Source: Symbiodinium natans (Eukaryota > Sar > Dinophyceae > Suessiales > Symbiodiniaceae). From it: a stretch of 64,000 nt of DNA. Both the position numbers and the translations under genes were made by a program. The stretch spans positions 160,001 to 224,000 of the forward strand of contig CAJNDS010002626.1 of assembly GCA_905221605.1 (NCBI GenBank). The letters are read 5' to 3'. Numbering within the stretch: position 1 is the first letter of the stretch; each line of letters opens with the position of its first letter. Below the pieces are notes generated by a model. The model was not told where the DNA came from. It made no database searches and saw nothing but the letters and a program-made list of their open reading frames with translations. This document shows, in pieces, positions 47,035-56,457 of this stretch.

Positions 47035-50000
47035 TCACGAATAGGGAGGGATGTGGTGGGCAGCAGTTAACGCGTATGCCAACGCGGTGCTAAGCTTGTT
47101 GGGGTATATTTCCGCCCATTGGGCGCGCGGCCTTCCTCGCCAATTTCCTGAAAGAAGGACGTGCGGCTTCAGGGTGCGACTGCAGATTCCTGGTGGCCCC
47201 TGGCAGGTGCACGCCAGCCGGTGCAAATCATCTTCAGGAATATGCGCACACAGAAATGTTGTGGTTTTCTGCCAAGAGGAACCAAACTGGCAAAAGTCAC
47301 CCTGCACGAAGCGAACCCAAGGCCGGGACTGGTGCCGCTGAAGTGCTGGGAGCCACCACGCCTTGGAGTATGCAGGATTCTCAAGGATGTAAGGTATCTT
47401 GAACTTGTCTAGCTCGCGCATGATGCGGAAACATGAGACAAAGCAACGATTGCCTAGGAGGATGCTGTCACGTTCGGCAGCGGTGAGCTTGTTTGCACTG
47501 ATGCCCCAGGGTTCTGCGCGTGTCCTGATCGCCTTTGTGCGGTCACAACCCCGTCCGAAGCTGGCGCAAACTGGAGCAAGCATGCATGCTAAAACTCGAC
47601 CTTGCCGGATCTCACGAAGGATTTTCTGAAGCACACCCTTGTTGGTCAAATCATGATCTGTCCCAAAACGGATATCCCAAAATTTGGCGTTGAAGCCAAA
47701 ATGTCGCACTGCACGACCGACTCCTCCTTGGCCGGAGAAAAGATCCATCACATACTGCCCAGGCCTGCGACTGTGGCAAAAAGGGGGGCTGGTTTTCGCC
47801 CCAAAAGAATTGCCCCAAGGTCTTGCTCGCAGAGCGTGGCGTGGGTCTTGAAACTTTCTGGTAGGGACTCCCATGTGCTGGCCAGCCTGGCGCTCTTTTC
47901 GTAGCGCGCCACGCTTTTGTGCGCTTTCCACTGCCCGCGCTTCTGCACCTCCAAGAGGCTGCGGTATTGCCGAGCGCGGTCGATGGAGGGACCCGAGTGC
48001 CGGGTCTGATACGGCGTCACATCCACACCAAACATGTCCGAGATTTGCTTCATCATGAGCTGGTACTCTTGGTAGTTGAAATCCCAGAGGGGTGCTGTTG
48101 GGTGGGATTGCTTCAGACAGTCGAATAACGCGTGGCTCCAGCCTTTCAACCACGGGCTGTCCAGAGGGATCGAGACATCGTAATCCCCCGTTTTCGTGGC
48201 TATCTCCTCCTCCTCCGGCGCCAGCAGTAACGACCAGCTGCTCGTGATCCCTCGCGCGGGCCGCACCAGACTGAACACTTTTGCCCGAAGGAGCTCCGAC
48301 GGCCTGGCGTAGGTGCTCACAGCAAGGAGCATGAAAAGAGCCATCCTCAGGCATCCTAAGCGCTTCAGCTCCACCGCAAAGGCTGCCCACAAGGCTAAGG
48401 GGTAGGCCAACCGGGACTTCCCCGGCGTCAGCCGTCTGTAGCCCTTGAGCGCTCGCCAGGCCCGCGGTAATTTCTGGTCCCCCAACCGGCCAAATTGTGG
48501 GAAGCGGTGGAGAATGGCAGCCATCAACCTGTCGGCTCGGTAGCTCTGATGGCCGTCCAGATACATCCGGTTCATGTAGTCCACGAGAAGCCCGTCCACT
48601 ATCTTGGCATTGGTCATCACCAATCCCCGGGGCTTTGCAAAGCTGAGGAAGGACTGAAGCTCCTTCTGGTACTGCTTGGAGGTCGCTTCTCCAACAGCTT
48701 GCTGTTCCAGATGCGACACTCCGTCCAAGTGGTGATCCACCATGGCTTTCGCTCGGCGCCTTGCTCTCCTCTGAACCAGACGTCGTTGCCCAGCTTTGCG
48801 CGCAGGACTTCTGCTCGGACTGGTCGAGGCATTTGAACTCTCCTCTCTGCTGCGTTTCTTTGCTTTGACTTTCTCGCTTTCCAGGGGCACCGTCAACAGG
48901 CTGAACGTGTCCGCTTTCCGCGGTGTGATCAGTGCTTCGGCCGGACCAGTCTTTGCAAGGGTCGACGCCCTCGCCTTCGAAGCAGTTGAAGGCTGCGGTC
49001 GCTCCAGCATCCTGGACTTGGGCCTTGGCTTGACACTCTTTGCCACTGGAGGCTTGAGAACTGCTTCCCGGCGGGGTCCAGCGGACATGGGGGATGGCAT
49101 GCGCGAGATCCTTGCTAGCTTCTTCTGAGTGGAGCCTACTTGGCTTGTCCGCGCTGTTGAGCTCGGATGGAACCCACCTAACCACACAGTAGATGTTGCG
49201 TGCCAAACAATATGCAGCAAATTTCCGGATTTGCACCAGGAGGCTGAAGCTGCGAGCGCGAGATCGGTCAAAGGCGAGGCAAACACTCATGTTGTCTGTG
49301 AGCAAGAGCTGCCGCACATCATGCCCGAAAGTGCTCATGGCAATACGTTTGAGCCCCTTCACCAAGGCCCGTGCTTCGAGCTCCAGGATCCCAGCAGAGT
49401 GCTGCCATTTTCCCCAAAGCCGGGGCGTCCAGCGATCAGCCTGCAAGAGATATCCAGGAATTTCCTTGAACTCCTGAGCCAATGCCCAGCCTGTGTGCTC
49501 CAGGTAACTGGGGCTGTCCAGCCAGCCGGCCTTCCATTGATCTGTAACTTCATCATGAACAAAACCCGCTGCTGTGAGCGCTGAGGCGCGCGCTGAATGA
49601 CTCCCCAGCTTTCTGAAGCGGGCCCGCTCAAGATTTCGGCCGGCACTGGCAACCTCATGCTGCTGCCAATGACTTGAAACAACCCCGAAACCTTCCAAAG
49701 AAGAATCTGTGGCAGTCACGTAGGTGTTCCAAGGTCGTGCCCAGTCCGCATGCAAGAAGATCATGAGCCCCCTGAAAACCGAAAGCTCCTCTCTCACTGT
49801 GGTCCACAATGGCGCTGGTTTGTGGTAGTGGGCGTTAATATAACGGTAAACCGTGTTGAAGACACTGAGGACGTGGCGGTTCATCAAGGCAACAAACGTA
49901 GCATGGCCTACCAGCACTTCAAGAATGCGTCCAGAAACCCGCTTACGTTCAAGTACTCCTTGGATGGCTTGACGTAGTTTGTGATACCTGTCTGACGTGA

Positions 50001-51429
50001 CCCGACTAGCCAGAAGGTCTCCTCTGAGAGCACAGCCCAGTGCCTTCGTAGTGCCGCTCGACACCAAGCCTGGATGCAGGATCAGCTTGTGAGAACCGAA
50101 GACATCCTCTACTTCTCGCAAGGCCGTCTCCACTGTATCATGGTTAACGCTGAGGACCCCTAGATTGTCAACGTAGACATAATGGTGCACAGGGCGCGGC
50201 TCGCCTGCCTCGTTTTTCACGGACTGGCCCTCTCCAAAGACGATGGCGCTGGACCTGTCATGGACCAAGGTGGACTTTTGCAAGGATGGTACTTTGGTCA
50301 TGAGGACCTCGCTTGCGCGTTGCGCGAAGTATAGGGCCCAAGTGAACCCCATTGGTAAAGAGCCTGGGGCCGGGTACACGATCGAGTCGGGCGCAAGCCA
50401 CTGGTTGTCCAAATATGTGTTCTCGAGCCCCACCCAAGAAGCCGGCACCCCATCCAAGCAAAAATAATCACAAAGCCACCTAGGTTGTCGGAGCCGATGA
50501 AAACAATCTTTTACATCACTGAGCCCTATGCTAATACGGTGTCGGTCAAGGTAGTCGTCGTAGTCGGCACTGCCTGGGACGAAATGGCTTGGGATGTTGA
50601 GCTCAATCCTCGAAAAACCATCTGAAGTAAGTAAATCAACGCCAGGGGGAGGTCGAAACATGGAGTTGGTACCCCTGGCGTCAATGATCATTCTAATTTT
50701 GCGACCGTCGCTCTTCCTGACGAAAAACACTCCACAGAAGCTTTTGGGGTTCTGCGTGAACACCAAGTACCCGGCTTGGTTCAGCTTCTGGATGAACTTC
50801 TTGTAGAGCTTGGCGTCCCTCCTCAAGAGTGGATCCCAGTACGGTTGAAACTCCCCCAGGCCCGTTTCGCAGCCTGGTTTTAACATATGCTCGGGGCTCT
50901 GCAGGTAATGCCGGGCCTCGTCATCCAAGACACTCTCCACCGCCGGTGCGTCATGAAGAGACTCAGGAAGCGAGATGCGCGCAAGTGAGCAGGCCGCCAA
51001 CGTAGTCGGCTCGTCAGAAGAGTATTCTGACCGGCCACGGAGCAACGCCTTAAGGGCTGCCTCCGGTTTAGGGATCTCTGCCAATTCACCTTTGTCTTGG
51101 CATAGCCCAGCAAGATAACGAACTCTCCCAATCACCTCCGACTGAAGAGCATCTGGTGAAAACTGTGAATTCTCAAATTCTTCCTTGTAGCCAGCCATCC
51201 AGTTGAGAGCCTTCACGGCCTCGCGCTCCTTGGTTGTCTGCTGGATATGTCTGGCCACCCGCTGCGCCACCCGTCTCCCCAAAGTTTTTTCCCGGCGCAC
51301 CTCAGGTGGGACAGGAAGGGGGAACATGTCACGGGAGAACTGGGATTTAGCAGCACGTGCATCCCCGGATTGATGGCCATGAGAGGGACCGACCGGGCAC
51401 GATCCCTCGCCACACTCTTCACTGACCAT
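47035..51429 (-). CDS. Retrotransposon polyprotein: reverse transcriptase, RNase H and C-terminal methyltransferase-like domain
   Basis: 1464 residues. Residues about 200-500 are a DIRS-type RT: SDVKDCF with Asp305 (motif A), LPMGFTWALYFAQ (motif B) and YVDN at 419-422 (motif C, Asn for the usual second Asp). RNase H follows at about 570-765: TDSSLEG, ELEARALV, TDNMS, and PSELNSADKPSR supply the Asp/Glu set. Residues about 780-1224 are low in recognisable structure and overlap the recombinase ORF in another frame. Residues 1225-1464 form a SAM-methyltransferase-like domain: DLFSGQGGVGRA (SAM-binding motif I), LAPVCASFGRG (motif IV position, without the usual PCQ) and ILENPAYSKAW (motif VI-like ENP). 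DIRS elements are known to carry MT domains; target base unknown. Confidence 0.9.
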   Translation of the reverse strand: MVSEECGEGSCPVGPSHGHQSGDARAAKSQFSRDMFPLPVPPEVRREKTLGRRVAQRVARHIQQTTKEREAVKALNWMAGYKEEFENSQFSPDALQSEVIGRVRYLAGLCQDKGELAEIPKPEAALKALLRGRSEYSSDEPTTLAACSLARISLPESLHDAPAVESVLDDEARHYLQSPEHMLKPGCETGLGEFQPYWDPLLRRDAKLYKKFIQKLNQAGYLVFTQNPKSFCGVFFVRKSDGRKIRMIIDARGTNSMFRPPPGVDLLTSDGFSRIELNIPSHFVPGSADYDDYLDRHRISIGLSDVKDCFHRLRQPRWLCDYFCLDGVPASWVGLENTYLDNQWLAPDSIVYPAPGSLPMGFTWALYFAQRASEVLMTKVPSLQKSTLVHDRSSAIVFGEGQSVKNEAGEPRPVHHYVYVDNLGVLSVNHDTVETALREVEDVFGSHKLILHPGLVSSGTTKALGCALRGDLLASRVTSDRYHKLRQAIQGVLERKRVSGRILEVLVGHATFVALMNRHVLSVFNTVYRYINAHYHKPAPLWTTVREELSVFRGLMIFLHADWARPWNTYVTATDSSLEGFGVVSSHWQQHEVASAGRNLERARFRKLGSHSARASALTAAGFVHDEVTDQWKAGWLDSPSYLEHTGWALAQEFKEIPGYLLQADRWTPRLWGKWQHSAGILELEARALVKGLKRIAMSTFGHDVRQLLLTDNMSVCLAFDRSRARSFSLLVQIRKFAAYCLARNIYCVVRWVPSELNSADKPSRLHSEEASKDLAHAIPHVRWTPPGSSSQASSGKECQAKAQVQDAGATAAFNCFEGEGVDPCKDWSGRSTDHTAESGHVQPVDGAPGKRESQSKETQQRGEFKCLDQSEQKSCAQSWATTSGSEESKAPSESHGGSPLGRSVASGTASCWRSDLQAVPEGASVLPQLCKAPGIGDDQCQDSGRASRGLHEPDVSGRPSELPSRQVDGCHSPPLPTIWPVGGPEITAGLASAQGLQTADAGEVPVGLPLSLVGSLCGGAEALRMPEDGSFHAPCCEHLRQAVGAPSGKSVQSGAARARDHEQLVVTAGAGGGGDSHENGGLRCLDPSGQPVVERLEPRVIRLSEAIPPNSTPLGFQLPRVPAHDEANLGHVWCGCDAVSDPALGSLHRPRSAIPQPLGGAEARAVESAQKRGALRKERQAGQHMGVPTRKFQDPRHALRARPWGNSFGAKTSPPFCHSRRPGQYVMDLFSGQGGVGRAVRHFGFNAKFWDIRFGTDHDLTNKGVLQKILREIRQGRVLACMLAPVCASFGRGCDRTKAIRTRAEPWGISANKLTAAERDSILLGNRCFVSCFRIMRELDKFKIPYILENPAYSKAWWLPALQRHQSRPWVRFVQGDFCQFGSSWQKTTTFLCAHIPEDDLHRLACTCQGPPGICSRTLKPHVLLSGNWRGRPRAQWAEIYPNKLSTALAYALTAAHHIPPYS
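47748..49286 (-). CDS. Tyrosine recombinase of the retrotransposon, nested in the polymerase ORF
   Basis: 512 residues from the first Met, though the true start may be further in. N-terminal third is basic and low complexity (RRLVQRRARRRAKA). The core has an arm-like domain (TSKQYQKELQSFLSFAK), then catalytic motifs: ARPSELL (box I Arg), TPYQTRHSGPS (box II, with Tyr where His is usual before xxR), GQWKAHKS and RYEKSARL (Trp and nucleophile Tyr region). It would integrate the circular cDNA. It lies wholly within the 1464-residue ORF in a different frame and stops at TGA (GGC AGT ATG TGA), where the methyltransferase domain begins. Such overlap is also known in DIRS-1. Confidence 0.88.
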   Translation of the reverse strand: MFASPLTDLALAASASWCKSGNLLHIVWHATSTVWLGGFHPSSTARTSQVGSTQKKLARISRMPSPMSAGPRREAVLKPPVAKSVKPRPKSRMLERPQPSTASKARASTLAKTGPAEALITPRKADTFSLLTVPLESEKVKAKKRSREESSNASTSPSRSPARKAGQRRLVQRRARRRAKAMVDHHLDGVSHLEQQAVGEATSKQYQKELQSFLSFAKPRGLVMTNAKIVDGLLVDYMNRMYLDGHQSYRADRLMAAILHRFPQFGRLGDQKLPRAWRALKGYRRLTPGKSRLAYPLALWAAFAVELKRLGCLRMALFMLLAVSTYARPSELLRAKVFSLVRPARGITSSWSLLLAPEEEEIATKTGDYDVSIPLDSPWLKGWSHALFDCLKQSHPTAPLWDFNYQEYQLMMKQISDMFGVDVTPYQTRHSGPSIDRARQYRSLLEVQKRGQWKAHKSVARYEKSARLASTWESLPESFKTHATLCEQDLGAILLGRKPAPLFATVAGLGSM

Positions 51430-52903
51430 CCGGGGCAGTCAGCCCCTTGCCACGGCCTTTCGCCTTGGCTTTGGCCTTTGCCCCGGTTGTCGGCAACACG
51501 CCGTCTGCCACAGCACCTGCAGCCTCATCGGTCACCAGCAGGCCTTTGCGATGCTCACGGATCTTAGCACGAGAAGATGCCATGTCAATTTCTTCTTTGG
51601 TGCGCCTGGCTGCCCACGACCGCAAGCTTGGTGACACCGCATCATCTGCACTGCGGTAACCGGCGATAACCTTGGCGTTCTGCCAGTCAGGCCCGGCTGC
51701 ACCTCCCAAGGTGTAGGCGTCGATGATAGCTTGCATTCGACGCCCGACCACTTCTATGCTCGCGAGGGAGCATAGATTCAACTGGTCATAACAACCAGCT
51801 GTGAACATGACGTCCACCAAACATCGCATCTCGTGAGCCACACGGTCGTTCTCCGCGATGTTCTTGGAACGCATCCATTCAAGGAGCCATCTCTTGGGAT
51901 CACCTCCAAAGCTATGGAAATGTCGAATAAGGTGGCCCACGCTCATCGGTCCCTCAAGAGGCCAGTCGGGGAACTCATACTGCTTGCACTCATTGACAAC
52001 CTCGCGCCAATGTTTGTGTCTTTCGTTTACAGAGTTGTAATCCACACCAAGGACCCTTGCATCCAAAGGCTCAGTAGAAGATACGGCGCCTTCCTCATTC
52101 GCATTCCTGGCCGAAGGTAGGCCCTCATCCCCATGTAAGGCCTCGGAGGTCCTCTGTCGCCCCAAGTAGCAGCCAAAAATCTCCGAAGCCTGGTCAATGG
52201 CGACTAAGGTCAAAGGAAGCCAGCCGTCACCCCGCTTGATGAGACCCAAATCTTCCCCTGCTCGAACCCCCTGACCCTCGACAACCGCCACCTCCCGAGG
52301 AATGTCGACAGCTCCGGGTCTGAGGGGGGGAAACCACACCCACATGTAGCCTGCAGGAGCTGGTTCGAGGGGCAAAAGCCCCAGAGGCAGATCTGCTGAA
52401 GACTCTGTGGCTCTTTCCGGCTGGTCCACCACACCTCTTGACGCAGCTCCGCCGGGCGGCCTGGTAACGCGCCTGGGCACGAATCTCCTGCCAAGAAGAA
52501 CCGAGGTTGGGACCACCCTCTGACCCACACGCACCTCTTTTGGCCTCCAGCCATCTAAAGGCACGACCTCCATGTTCAGCTCGTCTAGCGCCTTCTCGAT
52601 GTAGGTCCTCATCTCCTCTTCGGTCAAGCCAGAAGAAAACCTATACACTGGCGCACGCAGTCTTGAATAATATTCAAAATGCTTCCCCTTCACCTTCATC
52701 TTCACAGGACCGTCGTCGCCAACCAATGTAAAGCTCTCTTCATAAAGGTCCATGTCAGGAGTCAAAACATACCAAGAAGTGTCACTCGCCTTCCAGATCA
52801 AGACTCGCTCATGCCAGTAAGTATCGTCACTGTAGAAAACAGCTACTCGGTCACCTGGAAGGCATTGTAACAAGTCCTCGGCCACGCCGTCGTGGGTTGT
52901 CAT
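51419..52903 (-). CDS. Gag-like ORF1 of the retrotransposon
   Basis: 494 residues, first ORF after the leader. N-terminal region (GDRVAVFYSDDTYWHERVLI, then WYVLTPDMDLYEE) looks like a compact beta domain that I recall from dinoflagellate retroelements. No CCHC zinc knuckle is visible. The C-terminus is Lys/Ala-rich (AKAKAKGRGKG) and probably binds RNA. The stop overlaps the start of the polymerase ORF by 11 bases (ATGGTCAGTGA), which suggests termination-reinitiation or frameshifting. Called Gag by position and charge, not by family match. Confidence 0.7.
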   Translation of the reverse strand: MTTHDGVAEDLLQCLPGDRVAVFYSDDTYWHERVLIWKASDTSWYVLTPDMDLYEESFTLVGDDGPVKMKVKGKHFEYYSRLRAPVYRFSSGLTEEEMRTYIEKALDELNMEVVPLDGWRPKEVRVGQRVVPTSVLLGRRFVPRRVTRPPGGAASRGVVDQPERATESSADLPLGLLPLEPAPAGYMWVWFPPLRPGAVDIPREVAVVEGQGVRAGEDLGLIKRGDGWLPLTLVAIDQASEIFGCYLGRQRTSEALHGDEGLPSARNANEEGAVSSTEPLDARVLGVDYNSVNERHKHWREVVNECKQYEFPDWPLEGPMSVGHLIRHFHSFGGDPKRWLLEWMRSKNIAENDRVAHEMRCLVDVMFTAGCYDQLNLCSLASIEVVGRRMQAIIDAYTLGGAAGPDWQNAKVIAGYRSADDAVSPSLRSWAARRTKEEIDMASSRAKIREHRKGLLVTDEAAGAVADGVLPTTGAKAKAKAKGRGKGLTAPDGQ

Positions 52904-53168
52904 GACTCTGCTCTGCTGTCACAAAGCCGCGTCTTCTGCAGAAGCAGACAAGGTTGATCGCAGGGCAAATCAGTGCAAGCAGCAATAAAATCGGATTCAA
53001 TGCGTCACTGCACTGGCAATCACAGATGCAATGGCACTCCTTCGTCACAGCTGTCTGACCCCTTGCCCAAGAGAACTTTTCGTAAGGTTCCTTGAACCCC
53101 ACTTCCAAGATACGGCTAACCAGTGTCAGCAGCAGAGCTTCTAACTTCATGGCAGACCTAACTCGTCA

Positions 53169-53239
53169 TGCACTTGAGTATGAGACAGCGTCAGGGATGA
53201 GCACTTCGTGACTCTAATCTTACCGAGCACGCTCAATCA
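53169..53239 (-). repeat. Split direct repeat A1, 5' end of the retrotransposon
   Basis: 71 bases identical to A2 at 46798-46868. In minus sense it starts TGATTGAGCG. It marks the 5' boundary; the Gag-like ORF starts about 265 bases further in. The promoter is expected here by analogy with other elements of this class; none was identified. Confidence 0.9.
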
Positions 53240-53443
53240 AACCTGCCAAACGAGCAAGAAACCCCAAAAAAAGATACAACGCATGAAGAACAAAAACAAG
53301 GGAACCCAGAGAATACCTCTAACCCCTGAACCCTAAACCCGTTTTCCTTAATCCCCTTTTTGGACCCAGACTCCTGAAATCTAACCCTTTACCCTTAACC
53401 CTTAACCCTAAACCCTTAACACCAGACAGACGGAGAACGAAGC

Positions 53444-53515
53444 CTGGCATTGGCGCCCGCAGCAGAGGCCGCAGAGCTGGCAGACGGCACCGGGCTGGCA
53501 GGCTGCGCCTTTCAC
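53444..53515 (-). CDS. Candidate exon, cysteine-rich
   Basis: A 24-codon open stretch reads VKGAACQPGAVCQLCGLCCG then RQCQ, with seven Cys in a C-x5-C-x2-C-x2-CC-x3-C pattern. It follows a GAG acceptor and ends at a GC donor. It may belong with the exons at 54.2-55.7 kb. It could be a small metal-binding or disulfide module, or chance in a GC-rich stretch. Confidence 0.33.
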
Positions 53516-53570
53516 CTCTTCGAAGGCTTCCAAGGCTTTGGGGGGCTTCAGGTTTTTTTTGAGTAGTTCC

Positions 53571-53640
53571 CTAAACCCTAAACCCTAAACCCTAAACCCT
53601 AAACCCTAAACCCTGTTAACCTTAAACCCTAAACCCTGAG
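53571..53640. repeat. CCCTAAA array
   Basis: About nine units with one GTTAACC interruption, just upstream (gene sense) of the Cys-rich exon candidate. Confidence 0.95.
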
Positions 53641-54211
53641 GTGGTTGGGTCGGGTTTTGGGCTTCGGGCTTTGCGTTTTACAATTGATCTTAGGGTCGAG
53701 GGTGAGTGAGGGATAGGGTGGCCCTACATGCTCCCCATACAAATATGAAACATTAAGTCAACAAGTCCGTCCAGCCAACGCGCCCAACGCAAGGCTTTCG
53801 ACTCTCACACAGGCTTTAGGATTCGGGATTCACTACATTCCGAACAAATTGAGGGGGTTGGGTGTGGCCGGGCCAAGCTGAAAATTCAAGGTGAGGAGAT
53901 TGCACCCGGCAACAGCCTCCCCAGATTCTTGCGAGAATCCGAGACCCCAAACTTCTTGTGCTCACGGTTTAAAGGGTTTTAGGGATCCTCGGGCCCAAGC
54001 CCTATAAACCTTAAACCTCAATCTTGGACAAGGCTTGCACCCTTAGGTCCCCACCAAAACCTCAAAGCCTAAAGCCGCCCCCAACCAGTATCACACCCTA
54101 CAAACTCAAAGCTCCAAAAAACAAAACAAAAACTGAATCCTCACACCCGACCATGAAATCCCGGAACCCTGGAACCATGAAACCAGTAAGAACGCACAAA
54201 GCAGGCGACGC

Positions 54212-55675
54212 CTTGAGGACCGGCGCGACGTCCTGAGCAGCAAAACCCTTGTGTTTTATGACGAAGGGCCGTTTGAAGCCCCTTGAGTTTCCCCCCGGGG
54301 GATGGTTGAAGGCTAGTGGGGGGGCTCTGGAGTGCCTCTGGGGTGCTTCGGAGATTCTTGATGTGGCAGGAGTGGAGCTTTCAACGGAACCAAGGGGGAT
54401 TTGAGAAGAAGTCTGGGGGGGGGTTTTCATTCAAATCCTGGCTCAGCCCTCGGAATCCTTCACATCACTTGCAACTCCCTGAACCCCATAATCCCTGACC
54501 AGCAAAATCAAAACAACGGCAGCGTGCAAACCCCGTAAGAGACCCCTCACGCCTCACCGGCCTCACCCCTTCACTTCCCTCCTCCTTTGATTAGGGGGTT
54601 TAAAATTATTGGGCAGAAGGCCTTTGGTCCGTAACTTCCATGCTGCGGGAGAACTTGTGGGGAAGCCTGTGAACCCCCAGAACCCCGCACCCTCCCGGTG
54701 GCGCGTGGGCTGAAAACCCTAAAGCCCCGAAAACTTTCTAGGGTTTGGGGTGGCATTTCTTCTGCTTCAGGGTTCAGGGGTCCCTCTCTGCTTTAGGGTT
54801 TGGGGTGGCATTTCTTCTGCTTCAGGGTTCAGGGTTCCAGGTCCCTCCTTGAAAAGCCCCTTTTGTCGCGGCCTTTGTTGCCGCTGGCCCAAGGTGAATC
54901 CCGAAGGTCATGTCCACCCAGGCGAAGGGGTCCGAGATGACGCCGATCTTCACCTACGAAGGGCTCTGAGGGGGCGCCCTTTCCTTAGCACAAACCGAAG
55001 CAGACCTTTGCGGCCAATCATGGCCCCTCTGCTTCAGGGTGAAGGTACAAGGGATGGTAACCCCCAACATTTTGGGCAAACCTATCGCTAACCGCTAACA
55101 ATTGCGGGCCTGATCCCCCCCCCCCAATACCCTAAAACCCTCACAACCCCGAATCCTCACACCGGACCTGAGCCCCACCGCGCATATCGTAGACGTCCAC
55201 TGAGGGCCGGTTCACCTCGGGTGGAGGATGTGGGGGGCCCCATACAAACTAGCATCTCATGCCTTTATAAAGGCCTGTGGAGGGATGGGGGGTCACAAGC
55301 AACCACGACTGTGTTCAGGATGAGCTTTCAAAGCTCTTGAGCCCCAACCAACCTCCAAAGCCTCCCTCTTCCCTTCCCCCTCCCCCAAGCCCAAAGCTCC
55401 AGCCCCCCAAAGTCCTTAGAGCCCTCATCCCCCCCTAAACAACCACAAACTTCCATAAGCCCTACGTAACGCAGGGGGCCCATTTCACGGGAGTGGGTGC
55501 TCCAGGTATAGCTTATGTTTGGCATAACGCAGCGATGTCCAGAGATTTGAAGGGGGATGAGATTGTCGCAAGTACCTCCTCGACTTCCAGGCCCGGTCAC
55601 GCACATGATGTCGAAAGCAAAGGGCCGGTCCAAGTAGAGGAAGGGCACGTCCGTGTTGGCCCCCGGGACGAGGCC
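54212..55675 (-). CDS. Unassigned multi-exon gene fragment
   Basis: Function not recognised. Exon candidates: 55675-55593 (GLVPGANTDVPFLYLDRPFA then FDIMCVT), 55215-55179 (VNRPSVDVYDMR), about 55045-54990 (AMIGRKGLLRFVL), 54953-54901 (VKIGVISDPFAWVDMTF) and 54281-54212 (GFKRPFVIKHKGFAAQDVAP then VLK). The last two join in phase (GG plus G) through a GA donor. Phases between the other candidates do not all close, so another exon or different borders are needed. The DRPF motif in the first exon looks slightly serpin-like but the context does not support that. Confidence 0.42.
54739..54836. repeat. Local tandem duplication
   Basis: Two near-identical copies of about 40 bases, core GGTTTGGGGTGGCATTTCTT then CTGCTTCAGGG, separated by 13 bases. 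Confidence 0.85.
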
Positions 55676-56457
55676 CTGGCCAAAAAGGGGGGGGTTTAGA
55701 GTTTGCAGAGTTTAGGGTTTAGGGAGGGTTCAGAGGGCTTTAGGCTTTCTTGGGGGTCTGGGGCGCATCCAGGCACCCAAAACCACCGAACCTCGAAACC
55801 TAAAATTCAAAACCCTCAAGACCCCTACACCTGAATTCCGAAACAGACGCCCAACAAAGAAAACCCGTGACTCCCCGACCTGCGCCATTCCCAAGAGGTT
55901 CTGCATGGGCGAGGAGGGCGAGGACGGCTCCTTTTTGGGGAGCCTCGGCTTCTTTGGACGTCAGAAACAGATGGGCCCAAAAACCGCAAGTTGTTGGGCC
56001 GAGGGCCTGGGGACTTTTGAGGTGTGGAGCACTGTCGGGTCTCTGGGACTACAGGTTAGACTTTGCTTCTTTCCGACCTTAACTTCTAGAACCCAAGCCC
56101 AGCAAGAGGTCTCCGTTGACACTGTTTCGGCCTTCAGGTTTAGGGCACAAAGGTTCAGGGCTTGGAGCTTAGGGTTGAGTCCCTGACACACTTCCGGCCC
56201 TCTTATGATGGCATAAGGGTGAAAGGATTTCAGGTTAGGGGCTCTTTGTTTTCTGCAACCTCTGCCTCGTCAAGACCGGGCTTAGGATTCACTACACCAT
56301 CAGAACTTCGTAAGGGTGGGGGGGGGGGGGGGGGCAGGCAACTTCTGCTGCATCCTCCACCTCCTGATGCCTCTGATGATCTTCTAACTTTCGCACAGGC
56401 CAAAGCCCAGAATGGTTTTTTGACGGGGTTCGTCCGAGGCTGGCACGAACAAAGCCC

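Larger units (their letters stand above)
46632..53239 (-). mobile_element. Tyrosine-recombinase retrotransposon (DIRS order, Ngaro/PAT-like split direct repeats), full length
   Basis: Reads right to left: A1 (53239-53169), about 265-base leader, Gag-like ORF, RT/RNase H/methyltransferase ORF with a nested recombinase ORF, B1 (47013-46869), A2 (46868-46798), 21-base spacer, B2 (46776-46632). This A1-ORFs-B1-A2-B2 pattern is the hallmark of Ngaro/PAT-type elements, which move through a circular intermediate joined by a tyrosine recombinase rather than an integrase. A1 equals A2 and B1 equals B2 by eye over 71 and 145 bases, and all three ORFs are open, so the insertion is recent and may be competent. 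No LTRs, aspartic protease or DDE integrase were seen. It lies in the sense of the host genes. Confidence 0.92.

Noticed and set aside
46632-53239. LTR retrotransposon (Gypsy/Copia) interpretation
   Set aside because: No flanking LTR pair, aspartic protease or DDE integrase; instead split direct repeats and a tyrosine recombinase.
55593-55675. Serpin C-terminal motif in LYLDRPFAFDI
   Set aside because: Only DRPF matches; neighbouring exons show no serpin strands or hinge.
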